A DNA stretch of 64,000 nucleotides, taken from the NCBI RefSeq assembly GCF_024436435.1, contig NZ_JAFMZP010000003.1:682001-746000 (forward strand), given 5' to 3'. This DNA comes from Desertivirga xinjiangensis (GTDB lineage Bacteria; Bacteroidota; Bacteroidia; Sphingobacteriales; Sphingobacteriaceae). Numbering within the stretch: position 1 is the first letter of the stretch; each line of letters begins with the position of its first letter. The translations under genes were made by a program, and so were the position numbers. Below are positions 1 to 7,332 of this stretch, one piece after another. The notes below the pieces were generated by a model. The model worked only from the letters and a program-made list of their open reading frames with translations. It had not been told where the DNA came from and made no database searches.

Positions 1-1
1 T

Positions 2-523
2 TTCTCACAGTATCGTACCAGTAAAAAGATAAACCAGCTGATGTTCCTTTATGTAGCAGATGGAGTAAAACAAAAAAACCATGATGTTTTATTTGAGGCC
101 TGGATTATCTTATTAAAAAAGTACAAATATCAAGCCGAGCTGCATTTAACCATCCCTGAGAATTACACCGCGTTGATAGATAAAATCAAGACCCTTAATG
201 AAGGCGGATTGAAAATCATAAATCACGGATACTGCGACAAAGAAAAGCTTTATTCATTATATTCATCAGCGAATTGTTTAATCTTTCCTTCATTAGCTGA
301 AAGCTTTGGATTACCTTTGATTGAAGCGGCAAATGCAGGTTGTAATATTATTGCTGCAGATCTGCCATATGTATATGACGTTATAAGGCCGTCAGCCACA
401 TTTAATCCGTATAAAGCAGAGGATCTCGCCAGCAAGTTAGTAATTGTCTTAAACGAAGGGATTTCAATGCCAACTGAGGTTGTTGTAAAAAACGAGATTG
501 ATAATTTAATTAATGTCTTTTAA
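2..523 (+). CDS. Glycosyltransferase family 4, C-terminal part (cut by left edge)
   Basis: The reading frame is open to the first base of the window, so the N-terminal half lies outside it. What remains is the C-terminal Rossmann domain of a GT-B (GT4-type) glycosyltransferase. It carries the E-x7-E donor-binding signature (ESFGLPLIE) followed by a typical tail (ANAGCNIIAADLPY). Such enzymes transfer a sugar from a nucleotide donor to a lipid-linked glycan at the cytoplasmic face of the inner membrane. It sits 5 nt before the 4,6-dehydratase gene and is therefore the first visible member of the polysaccharide operon. Donor and acceptor cannot be read from the sequence. Confidence 0.85.
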   Translation, partial: FSQYRTSKKINQLMFLYVADGVKQKNHDVLFEAWIILLKKYKYQAELHLTIPENYTALIDKIKTLNEGGLKIINHGYCDKEKLYSLYSSANCLIFPSLAESFGLPLIEAANAGCNIIAADLPYVYDVIRPSATFNPYKAEDLASKLVIVLNEGISMPTEVVVKNEIDNLINVF

Positions 524-528
524 TTGAT

Positions 529-1569
529 ATGTTGAAAAATAAAGTGCTTTTAATAACTGGCGGTACAGGATCGTTTGGCAACGCTGTTCTAGACAGATTT
601 ATAAATACAGATCATTTTAAAGAGATTCGTATTTTCTCTCGAGACGAAAAAAAACAACATGATATGCGTGTAGCTCTCAACCATCCCAAACTAAAGTTTT
701 ATATTGGAGATGTTAGAGACTACGCAAGTGTTGAATATGCAATGCGTGGAGTAGATTACGTATTCCATGCTGCAGCATTAAAACAGGTTCCATCATGCGA
801 GTTTTTTCCTCTTGAAGCCACAAAGACGAATGTATTTGGCACACAGAATGTAATTGAGGCCGCTGTTAACAACAAAGTTACTAAAGTAATTTGTCTTAGT
901 ACAGATAAGGCAGCATATCCAATAAATGCCATGGGCATTTCAAAGGCTTTAATGGAAAAAGTTGCTATTGCAGCTTCTCGAAATATAGATGATGATGTTA
1001 CCACAATTTGCTTAACACGTTACGGGAACGTCATGGGGTCCAGAGGCTCTGTTATTCCTTTGTTTTTAAAGCAAATACAAAACAAGGAAGTTATTACAAT
1101 AACAGATCCTAACATGACGCGTTTTCTAATGTCTTTAGAAGAAGCTGTTGATCTAGTTCTATTTGCTTTTGAAAATGGAAAACAAGGGGATCTATTCGTC
1201 AATAAGGCGCCTGCGGGAACTATTGGAGATTTAGCGCAAGCTTTAAAAGAGCTTTGTCAATCAAATACCGAAGTTAAAATAATTGGGACCAGACATGGGG
1301 AAAAGTTATATGAAACTTTATGCACGCGGGAGGAAATGTTAAAAGCTGAAGATATGGGAGAGTTCTACAGGATTCCAGCTGATAATCGTGATTTAAATTA
1401 CAATCAGTATTTTTCTGAGGGAGAACAAGATATTTCCAAAGTTGAAGACTATCATTCTCATAACACAAAAAGAGAAGATGTTGTGGGAATGAAGAGTCTT
1501 CTGTCTAAATTGCCATTAATCCGAAAGGAAGTATTTCATGAAACGGATGTTCTAACACAACACTTTTAA
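529..1569 (+). CDS. capE: UDP-GlcNAc 4,6-dehydratase/5-epimerase, CapE/FnlA type
   Basis: A 346-residue soluble extended short-chain dehydrogenase. The nucleotide-binding glycine motif GGTGSFG is near residues 10-16. The active site has the STDKA segment and MGISK (Met135, Lys139), the Ser-Met-Lys arrangement of CapE/FlaA1-type inverting dehydratases in place of the usual Tyr-x3-Lys. Length and lack of membrane helices match CapE/FnlA/WbjB rather than the long membrane-bound PglF type found at 7333. The family converts UDP-GlcNAc to UDP-2-acetamido-2,6-dideoxy-L-arabino-4-hexulose, the first step to UDP-L-FucNAc or UDP-L-QuiNAc. The next three genes supply the remaining steps. Family call is firm; the final sugar is inference. 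Confidence 0.9.
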   Translation: MLKNKVLLITGGTGSFGNAVLDRFINTDHFKEIRIFSRDEKKQHDMRVALNHPKLKFYIGDVRDYASVEYAMRGVDYVFHAAALKQVPSCEFFPLEATKTNVFGTQNVIEAAVNNKVTKVICLSTDKAAYPINAMGISKALMEKVAIAASRNIDDDVTTICLTRYGNVMGSRGSVIPLFLKQIQNKEVITITDPNMTRFLMSLEEAVDLVLFAFENGKQGDLFVNKAPAGTIGDLAQALKELCQSNTEVKIIGTRHGEKLYETLCTREEMLKAEDMGEFYRIPADNRDLNYNQYFSEGEQDISKVEDYHSHNTKREDVVGMKSLLSKLPLIRKEVFHETDVLTQHF

Positions 1570-1579
1570 CGAGACTTTA

Positions 1580-2014
1580 ATGTTATCCAATCTTAAAGCC
1601 CAAATCATTATCGGGGAAAAGCATTCAGACTTCAGGGGATCGCTCCGCTATTTTAACGATTTTGACCTGAGCGCGGTAAAGCGGTTATATATTTTAGAGC
1701 ACCCTGATACTCAAGTTGTCAGGGCATGGCAGGGGCATCGGTATGAAAAGAAATGGTTTAATGTAGTGGCTGGAGGTTTTGAAGTGGTTTTAATTAGGAT
1801 TGACAACTGGTTGTCGCCATCTGAAAATATCCCACCGGAAGAATATAGTTTAACATCATCTGAGAATCACATACTTCACGTTCCTGGAGGGTATGCCACT
1901 GGCTTTAGAGCATCAGAGCCAAATTCTAAAATGCTGGTTTTTTCGAACTTTTCTGTCGAAGAATCTCAGGAAGATGACTATCGGTTCGATGCAAAAAAAT
2001 GGTTTAAATGGTAG
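1580..2014 (+). CDS. Cupin-type sugar 3-epimerase-like protein (RmlC/CapF C-domain relative)
   Basis: A 144-residue single-domain protein that reads as a cupin of the dTDP-4-dehydrorhamnose 3,5-epimerase/CapF C-terminal class. Visible features are an N-terminal DFRGSLRYFNDFDL segment, RAWQGHRYEKKWFNVVAGG (candidate metal/substrate strand) and the ILHVPGGYATGF strand typical of RmlC-like proteins. In Staphylococcus CapF, a cupin domain acts on the 4-keto sugar made by CapE and an SDR domain then reduces it, both on one chain. Here a free cupin sits between the capE- and capG-like genes, with the reductase as a separate downstream gene, so this is probably the free C3-epimerase of the same pathway. 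The gene lies 10 nt after capE and 25 nt before the next. Confidence 0.7.
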   Translation: MLSNLKAQIIIGEKHSDFRGSLRYFNDFDLSAVKRLYILEHPDTQVVRAWQGHRYEKKWFNVVAGGFEVVLIRIDNWLSPSENIPPEEYSLTSSENHILHVPGGYATGFRASEPNSKMLVFSNFSVEESQEDDYRFDAKKWFKW

Positions 2015-2039
2015 TAATATATAGAGTGTCAGTATTAGT

Positions 2040-3152
2040 ATGGAAAAACTAAAGGTAGCGACAATTGTAGGTACGCGACCCGAGATTATCAGGTTAGCAG
2101 AATGCATTAAGAAGTGTGACATCTTTTATAATCACATTCTGATTCATACAGGTCAGAATTATGATTATGAATTAAATGAGATTTTCTTTGAAGACTTAGA
2201 TTTAAGAAAACCTGATTATTTTTTAAATGTTGCCGGGAGCCATCTTGGAGAAACTATTGGGAATGTAATTGCTAAGTCGTACGAAGTTTTGTCAACGGAA
2301 ATGCCAGCCGCTATATTAGTATTGGGAGATACTAATAGCGTATTAAGCACCATTGCGGCAAAACGCCTCAAGATACCTATTTTCCATATGGAAGCAGGCA
2401 ATCGGTGTTTTGACCAAAATGTACCGGAAGAAATTAATAGAAAAATTTCAGATCATATTAGTGATGTTAATTTATGTTATACGGAACATAGCAGGAGATA
2501 TTTACTCAGCGAAGGATTTCGCAAAGATCATATTTTTGTAACAGGATCTCCTCTAAAGGAAGTCTTAATGAAGTATTCAAGCCAAATTGAGTCCGCAACT
2601 GCTCTCGCCAGACTTGGTCTAAAATCAAACGAGTTCATCGTGGTGAGTGCCCACAGGGAAGAAAACATCGATTTAAAGGATAACTTTACAATACTAGCGT
2701 CAAGTTTAAACGCCGTCGCTGAAAAGTACAAAATGCCCATTGTATTTTCAACTCATCCAAGAACTCTTAAGAGAATTAAAGAGAGAAACATACAATTTAA
2801 TCCTTTGATTAAGAACGTGCCTCCTCTAGGTTTTTTTGATTATGTAAGCTTGCAAAAGAACTCGTTTATTGTTTTATCAGACAGTGGGACTATAAGTGAG
2901 GAGTCAGCAATGATGAAGTTTCCTGCAGTGAGCATAAGAACGAGTACTGAACGACCTGAAGCTGTAGACTCCGGGTCAATTGTTTTAGGAGGGATTACAA
3001 CTAATCAGATTTTACAGGCAATAGAGATTGTAAAACAGACCAGGAGTGTGGACGTGCCGTGGGAATATATGGTCGAAAATACCTCTGATAGAGTTATAAG
3101 GGCCATTCAAAGCTATACATCCATCGTAAACAGAGTTACATGGAATAAGTAA
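2040..3152 (+). CDS. capG: UDP-N-acetylglucosamine 2-epimerase family, CapG/FnlC type
   Basis: A 370-residue protein of the WecB/CapG/WbjD family of non-hydrolysing 2-epimerases. It begins with VATIVGTRPEIIRL and contains HTGQNYDYELN, LVLGDTNSVLS, HMEAGNRCFDQNVPEEINRK and the downstream SDSGTISEESA loop that binds UDP. Together with CapE-like and CapF-like enzymes this member inverts C2 of the reduced sugar (UDP-L-PneNAc to UDP-L-FucNAc in the capsule pathways studied). Its place between the cupin and reductase genes, and next to a CapE-type rather than WecC-type partner, favours that role over plain UDP-ManNAc formation. Length and motifs are complete. Confidence 0.88.
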   Translation: MEKLKVATIVGTRPEIIRLAECIKKCDIFYNHILIHTGQNYDYELNEIFFEDLDLRKPDYFLNVAGSHLGETIGNVIAKSYEVLSTEMPAAILVLGDTNSVLSTIAAKRLKIPIFHMEAGNRCFDQNVPEEINRKISDHISDVNLCYTEHSRRYLLSEGFRKDHIFVTGSPLKEVLMKYSSQIESATALARLGLKSNEFIVVSAHREENIDLKDNFTILASSLNAVAEKYKMPIVFSTHPRTLKRIKERNIQFNPLIKNVPPLGFFDYVSLQKNSFIVLSDSGTISEESAMMKFPAVSIRTSTERPEAVDSGSIVLGGITTNQILQAIEIVKQTRSVDVPWEYMVENTSDRVIRAIQSYTSIVNRVTWNK

Positions 3153-3189
3153 TTTATTCAGGAAATCCCGTTATCGTTACAACCTATTT

Positions 3190-4047
3190 ATGAAGAAGAT
3201 TTTAATAATTGGCTCGAAAGGAATGGCTGGTCATGTTATTTATAAAACCCTTATGGAAAACTCAAGTTTTGAGGTTGTTGATATAGCAAGAGGGGAGAGA
3301 TTTCATAAGCCAAGATATCAATTGGATGTTTCAGATTTTTCCGCTTTGAAAAAACTGCTGGAAGCTGAAATGCCTTCTGTCGTTATTAATTGTATCGGTG
3401 TTCTAAATAAAGATGCGGAAGATCACCCTGATAAAGCGATACTTTTAAACAGTTATTTGCCACATTTTTTAGCACGATCAGGGAACGAGCTTGGATTTAA
3501 ACTTATTCATATAAGTACGGATTGCGTTTTTAGTGGACAAGTTGGGAACTACTCCGAATTAAGTAGTAAGGATGGCCAAGGGTACTATGCACAAACAAAG
3601 GCTTTAGGCGAGGTGACTTATTCCAATCACCTAACACTTAGAACTTCTATAATTGGTCCTGAATTAAAATCAAGCGGTATCGGTCTATTCCACTGGTTTA
3701 TGAAGCAAAAAGGAAATATAAAAGGATACAGGAAGGCTTATTGGACAGGGGTGACGACAATTGAGCTGGCAAAGGCCATAGAAGAGGCTATAAACCAGAA
3801 TATACATGGTTTACATCATTTAGTGAATGATAAAAAGATAAATAAATTCGAATTAACCTCTCTCATGAAAAGAGTCTTTAAAAAGGATGATGTTATAATT
3901 GAGCCTTTTGATGAGTATAAAGTAGACAAGTCTCTGATCAAGACAAATAAAGATTTTACTTACCAAGTTCCTTCTTATGAGGTGATGCTAAGAGAAATGA
4001 AAAGTTGGATTGACGAACATTCTGAATTTTACAAGTATTCTTCGTAA
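3190..4047 (+). CDS. NAD(P)-dependent sugar reductase (RmlD/FnlB/CapF N-domain type)
   Basis: A 285-residue SDR. The dinucleotide motif is ILIIGSKGMAGHV at the N-terminus, the STDCVFSG strand is near residue 115, and the catalytic Tyr-x3-Lys is YYAQTK near residue 134. It resembles RmlD/FnlB-type 4-keto reductases. In this neighbourhood it would reduce the 4-keto intermediate made by the capE-like enzyme and the cupin. It is shorter than full CapF and has no cupin tail, which fits a split of CapF into two genes. RmlD-like reductases of the L-QuiNAc branch look similar, so the C4 configuration of the product cannot be decided. Spacing to capG is 37 nt. Confidence 0.75.
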   Translation: MKKILIIGSKGMAGHVIYKTLMENSSFEVVDIARGERFHKPRYQLDVSDFSALKKLLEAEMPSVVINCIGVLNKDAEDHPDKAILLNSYLPHFLARSGNELGFKLIHISTDCVFSGQVGNYSELSSKDGQGYYAQTKALGEVTYSNHLTLRTSIIGPELKSSGIGLFHWFMKQKGNIKGYRKAYWTGVTTIELAKAIEEAINQNIHGLHHLVNDKKINKFELTSLMKRVFKKDDVIIEPFDEYKVDKSLIKTNKDFTYQVPSYEVMLREMKSWIDEHSEFYKYSS

Positions 4048-4071
4048 TATGATAACAAATTTCCTGAGGTT

Positions 4072-4079
4072 TAAATTTG
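4072..4079 (+). promoter_or_regulatory. Possible Bacteroidota -7 element upstream of the WbuB-like gene
   Basis: TAAATTTG matches the Bacteroidota -7 consensus TAnnTTTG and lies 13 nt before the GTG start at 4092. It overlaps the right arm of an 8-bp inverted repeat (ACAAATTT at 4055-4062, AAATTTGT at 4073-4080). No clear -33 element is visible, so this is tentative. Confidence 0.35.
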
Positions 4080-4091
4080 TAAATTAGAAGC

Positions 4092-5309
4092 GTGAAAATT
4101 CTTATTGTTACACAATACTTTTGGCCTGAAAATTTTAGAATTAATGATCTTGCACTCGCTTTGACGGAGAGGGGGCATGAGATAGTAGTTTTGACTGGCC
4201 AACCTAATTATCCGCAGGGAAAATTCTATCCTGGATACTCTTTTTTTTCAAGGAGGATAGAATTTTTGGAAAAAATTAAGATATATAGATCTCCTATGAT
4301 TCCCAGGGGCAGGTCGGGCTCCACGAGGTTATTTCTTAATTATTTATCATTTGCATTTTTTAACTCGTTAAGAGGTTTTTTGGTAAAGGAGACATTTGAT
4401 AGGATATTAGTTTATGAACCTTCACCTATAACTGTCGGAATACCTGCTATTTTCATGAAATGGCTTAAAAAAGCTCCCATCTTTTTTTGGGTGCAGGACT
4501 TGTGGCCTCAAAGTGTGATTGCTGCGGGGGGGGTAACAAATAAATGGATCGTAGATGTTTTGGACGGAGTTACCAGGTGGATTTATAAAAAAAGTGACAA
4601 AATTTTAGTCCAATCGGAAGCGTTTAGGGAAGTTATTGAAAAACAAGGTGTAAGTTCAAATAAAATTGTCTTTTATCCAAACTCTGTGGAGAGCTTATTT
4701 AATGTTCTTCCTCCTAAAATAGACACACTAAATAAACTACCAGCGGGATTCAAAATTTTGTTTGCTGGTAATATTGGAGAATCGCAAGATTTCGAAACGA
4801 TAATTGAGGCTGCCCGACTTGTATCGTTAAAAACAAACGTAGTACAATGGGTAATACTTGGTGACGGTAGGAAATTTAGTTATGTTCAACAAAGGATAAA
4901 AGAATTAGGCTTACAAGATCAATTTCATTTATTGGGAGCCTTCTCTTTGGAAATGATGCCAGATTTTTATGCCTGTGCAGATTGCCTGTTGGTAAGCCTA
5001 AAACGAGAGCCAATTTTTAGCCTAACCATTCCTTCCAAAATTCAATCTTATTTGGCTTCAGGAAAACCAATATTAGCGTCGTTAGACGGAGAAGGAGCTA
5101 GAGTAGTTCAAGAGGCGAAGGCTGGTCTGACAGTCGAAGCCGAGAATCCTATTGGTTTGGCAGCTAAGGTGTTAGAGTTTTATGAGTTGTCAGAGTTTGA
5201 GAGGGTGCAAATGGGTGCAAATGCCAGAAACTATTTCGAGAAAAATTTTGAACGAGAATTTTTAGTGACTCAATTGGAAAAAATATTTAGAGGAGAATTT
5301 ACAGATTGA
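4092..5309 (+). CDS. wbuB: GT4 glycosyltransferase, WbuB-like (probable L-FucNAc transferase)
   Basis: A 405-residue GT-B enzyme that starts at GTG. The N-terminus ILIVTQYFWPENFRINDL, followed by GHEIVVLTGQPNYPQGKFYPGY, is characteristic of the WbuB/WbuB-like group, and FFWVQDLWPQSVIAAGG is a second family landmark. The C-terminal domain holds FAGNIGESQDFETII and IPSKIQSYLASGKPIL. WbuB proteins are associated with transfer of L-FucNAc (or L-QuiNAc) as an early step in O-antigen and capsule assembly, which agrees with the UDP-L-FucNAc-type genes just upstream. The acceptor would be the lipid-linked first sugar made by the trio at 5367-9315. Sugar specificity is inferred from family and context. 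Confidence 0.8.
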   Translation: MKILIVTQYFWPENFRINDLALALTERGHEIVVLTGQPNYPQGKFYPGYSFFSRRIEFLEKIKIYRSPMIPRGRSGSTRLFLNYLSFAFFNSLRGFLVKETFDRILVYEPSPITVGIPAIFMKWLKKAPIFFWVQDLWPQSVIAAGGVTNKWIVDVLDGVTRWIYKKSDKILVQSEAFREVIEKQGVSSNKIVFYPNSVESLFNVLPPKIDTLNKLPAGFKILFAGNIGESQDFETIIEAARLVSLKTNVVQWVILGDGRKFSYVQQRIKELGLQDQFHLLGAFSLEMMPDFYACADCLLVSLKREPIFSLTIPSKIQSYLASGKPILASLDGEGARVVQEAKAGLTVEAENPIGLAAKVLEFYELSEFERVQMGANARNYFEKNFEREFLVTQLEKIFRGEFTD

Positions 5310-5366
5310 TATATTTATGCAAAGTCCATTAGGACGGAAAATTGTGTGTAAACTTATGACGAGATT

Positions 5367-6263
5367 ATGATCCACATAAGCGGGATGAGTGGCTTCGTTG
5401 GCGACAACCTAGACCGTTATCTTAGGGCGCGAAATATTTATGCCAAGAGAATATCGCGTGGAGAGTTAGGATGTATTACTTCAAGCCAAATTTCAGGCAG
5501 TGTGATTCATCTTGCAGGCAAAGCCCATGATTTAAAAAAAACGTCTGCTCCTGAACAGTATTATGCGGTTAATACCGATCTTACGAAATCAATATATTCC
5601 GCCTTCCTAGAGTCAACCGCTACGAAGTTTATATTTATAAGCTCGGTTAAAGCAGTTGCAGACTCAATAGAAGGTAAACTGAAAGAGGATAATTTCCCTT
5701 TTCCTAAAACAGACTACGGTAAATCAAAGCTGTTAGCCGAGCAGTACATCCAAAGTCAAGACTTACCAGAAGGGAAATCTTTTTATATTCTGCGTCCTTG
5801 TATGATACATGGTCCGAATAACAAAGGCAATTTAAATTTACTCTATAATTTTATCTCGAAGGGTTTCCCTTATCCATTAGTCGCTTTTGAAAATAGACGG
5901 TCTTTTTTATGTGTCGAAAATCTGTGTTTTGTAATAAGGGAAATTCTTGAAAGAGATGATATTCCATCGGGTGTGTATAATGTTGCTGATGATGATCCTC
6001 TTTCAACCACTGAAGTGGTACAGCTATTATCTCATTCTTTAGAAAAGAAACCCAGATTGTTAAATCTATCCCCCGGTCTGATAAGAACGATGGCTAGAAT
6101 AGGTGATTTTCTCCGACTTCCTTTAAATTCGGAAAAATTGCAGAAGCTAACAGAAAACTATATGGTAGATAACTCGAAAATTAAAACAGTTTTAAAAAAG
6201 GAATTACCTTTGTCCGCTAGGGAAGGAATTTTAAAAACAGCCCTGTCTTTTAAAAATGCCTGA
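5367..6263 (+). CDS. NAD-dependent epimerase/dehydratase, WbpV/WreQ-like 4-reductase candidate
   Basis: A 298-residue SDR with the nucleotide-binding motif IHISGMSGFVGDNL at the N-terminus, a conserved VIHLAGKAHDL segment, FISSVKA near residue 93 and catalytic Tyr-x3-Lys as DYGKSK near residue 118. Proteins of this kind next to a WbpL/WecA-type transferase are usually UDP-4-keto-6-deoxy-GlcNAc 4-reductases, giving UDP-D-QuiNAc or UDP-D-FucNAc. The stop overlaps the next gene by 8 nt, indicating translational coupling to that transferase, which would use the product. Whether it gives the gluco or galacto configuration cannot be decided. Confidence 0.75.
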   Translation: MIHISGMSGFVGDNLDRYLRARNIYAKRISRGELGCITSSQISGSVIHLAGKAHDLKKTSAPEQYYAVNTDLTKSIYSAFLESTATKFIFISSVKAVADSIEGKLKEDNFPFPKTDYGKSKLLAEQYIQSQDLPEGKSFYILRPCMIHGPNNKGNLNLLYNFISKGFPYPLVAFENRRSFLCVENLCFVIREILERDDIPSGVYNVADDDPLSTTEVVQLLSHSLEKKPRLLNLSPGLIRTMARIGDFLRLPLNSEKLQKLTENYMVDNSKIKTVLKKELPLSAREGILKTALSFKNA

Positions 6264-7242
6264 TTATATTATTTATTCTATAATATTCATTTCTTTAACC
6301 ATTCTAGAACTTTCTTATTTCTATATAGCCGAAAAATTTAACATAATTGACAGACCTAATCACAGAAGTTCTCATACTAAACTCACTATCCGCGGAGGAG
6401 GAATTATTTTTCCCATAGCGGTTTTAATATGGTTTTTTGTTTCCGGTTTTGCCTATCCATTATTTGTAACTGGTTTGGTTTTAATTTCTGGAATTAGCTT
6501 TAGAGACGATATTGATGATTTGCATAGTGGCATCCGGACCGTCTTCCAATTTCTAGCAGTTGGGCTCCTTTTGGCAGAAGTGCATCCCATTATCAATTGG
6601 TATTATTACATAATACTGTTTATTGCTATCGTAGGAACAAAAAACGCATATAACTTTATGGATGGAATTAATGGAATCACAGGTTTATATAGTCTAGTCA
6701 CATTAACAAGTCTCGGCTATGTTAATCAGAGTGTGACAGGATTTACTTCGATGTCACTGATTACAATGGTCATCCTCGCACTACTTGTTTTTAACTTCTT
6801 CAATTTCCGTCGACAGGCCAAATGTTTTGCCGGTGATGTAGGAAGTGTAAGCATAGCTTTCACTATAATCTTTTTCTTGATCCAGTTGATAGTTGAAACT
6901 GGGAGCTTTATTTATGTCTCGTTCCTCCTTGTTTACGGTATAGATACAGTGACCACTATTTTCTTCCGGCTTGTTCGTAAGGAAAATATCTTAGAAGCAC
7001 ATCGCACCCATTTCTATCAATTCCTTGCAAATGAAAAGAAATGGCCACACTTGAAAGTGTCCGCCTTATACAGTTTGATTCAATTAGTTTTTAATATCAT
7101 TGTAATTGCCTTGAGGGACCAGAAGAATATAAACGATATTTCGATTTTGCTGACTTTCGGGCTTGTTATCATGTTGCTCTTCATCTTTGTAAGGTTTTCA
7201 GTAGAAGGACGGCAGCGTCTCTTAGGGGCAACTTTGGGTTAA
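6256..7242 (+). CDS. wbpL: Undecaprenyl-phosphate sugar-1-phosphate transferase (WbpL/WecA family)
   Basis: A 328-residue polytopic membrane protein of the MraY/WecA superfamily. Signatures are HRSSHTKLTIRGGGIIFP near residue 36, FRDDIDDLHSG (the catalytic aspartate pair), NAYNFMDGINGITG, FAGDVGSVS and the cytoplasmic EAHRTHFYQFL typical of WbpL-type enzymes. It would transfer a HexNAc-1-phosphate to undecaprenyl phosphate and so start each repeat unit on the inner face of the inner membrane. Overlap with the reductase gene upstream and closeness to the PglF/WbpM-type dehydratase suggest that the first sugar is D-QuiNAc or D-FucNAc rather than GlcNAc. About ten hydrophobic helices are visible. 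Confidence 0.88.
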   Translation: MPDYIIYSIIFISLTILELSYFYIAEKFNIIDRPNHRSSHTKLTIRGGGIIFPIAVLIWFFVSGFAYPLFVTGLVLISGISFRDDIDDLHSGIRTVFQFLAVGLLLAEVHPIINWYYYIILFIAIVGTKNAYNFMDGINGITGLYSLVTLTSLGYVNQSVTGFTSMSLITMVILALLVFNFFNFRRQAKCFAGDVGSVSIAFTIIFFLIQLIVETGSFIYVSFLLVYGIDTVTTIFFRLVRKENILEAHRTHFYQFLANEKKWPHLKVSALYSLIQLVFNIIVIALRDQKNINDISILLTFGLVIMLLFIFVRFSVEGRQRLLGATLG

Positions 7243-7252
7243 TATACAGATT

Positions 7253-7268
7253 TTATAAGATCTTATAA
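7253..7268. promoter_or_regulatory. 16-bp perfect palindrome between wbpL and the promoter at 7281
   Basis: TTATAAGATCTTATAA is a perfect inverted repeat without a spacer, 10 nt after the wbpL stop and 12 nt before the TTG of the next promoter. Its position suits an operator for a dimeric regulator. A chance A/T-rich palindrome is the alternative. Confidence 0.3.
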
Positions 7269-7280
7269 TATGTTTCAGAA

Positions 7281-7310
7281 TTGAATATCAATCCTATGTT
7301 ACTATATTTG
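7281..7310 (+). promoter_or_regulatory. Bacteroidota-type promoter for the PglF/WbpM-like gene
   Basis: A TTG at 7281-7283 (candidate -33) and TATATTTG at 7303-7310 (matching -7 TAnnTTTG) are separated by 19 bp, a normal spacing in this phylum. The ATG at 7333 follows after 22 nt. It would allow the second half of the cluster to be transcribed independently. Confidence 0.55.
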
Positions 7311-7332
7311 CTTATGAAACACTGCTACCTCT

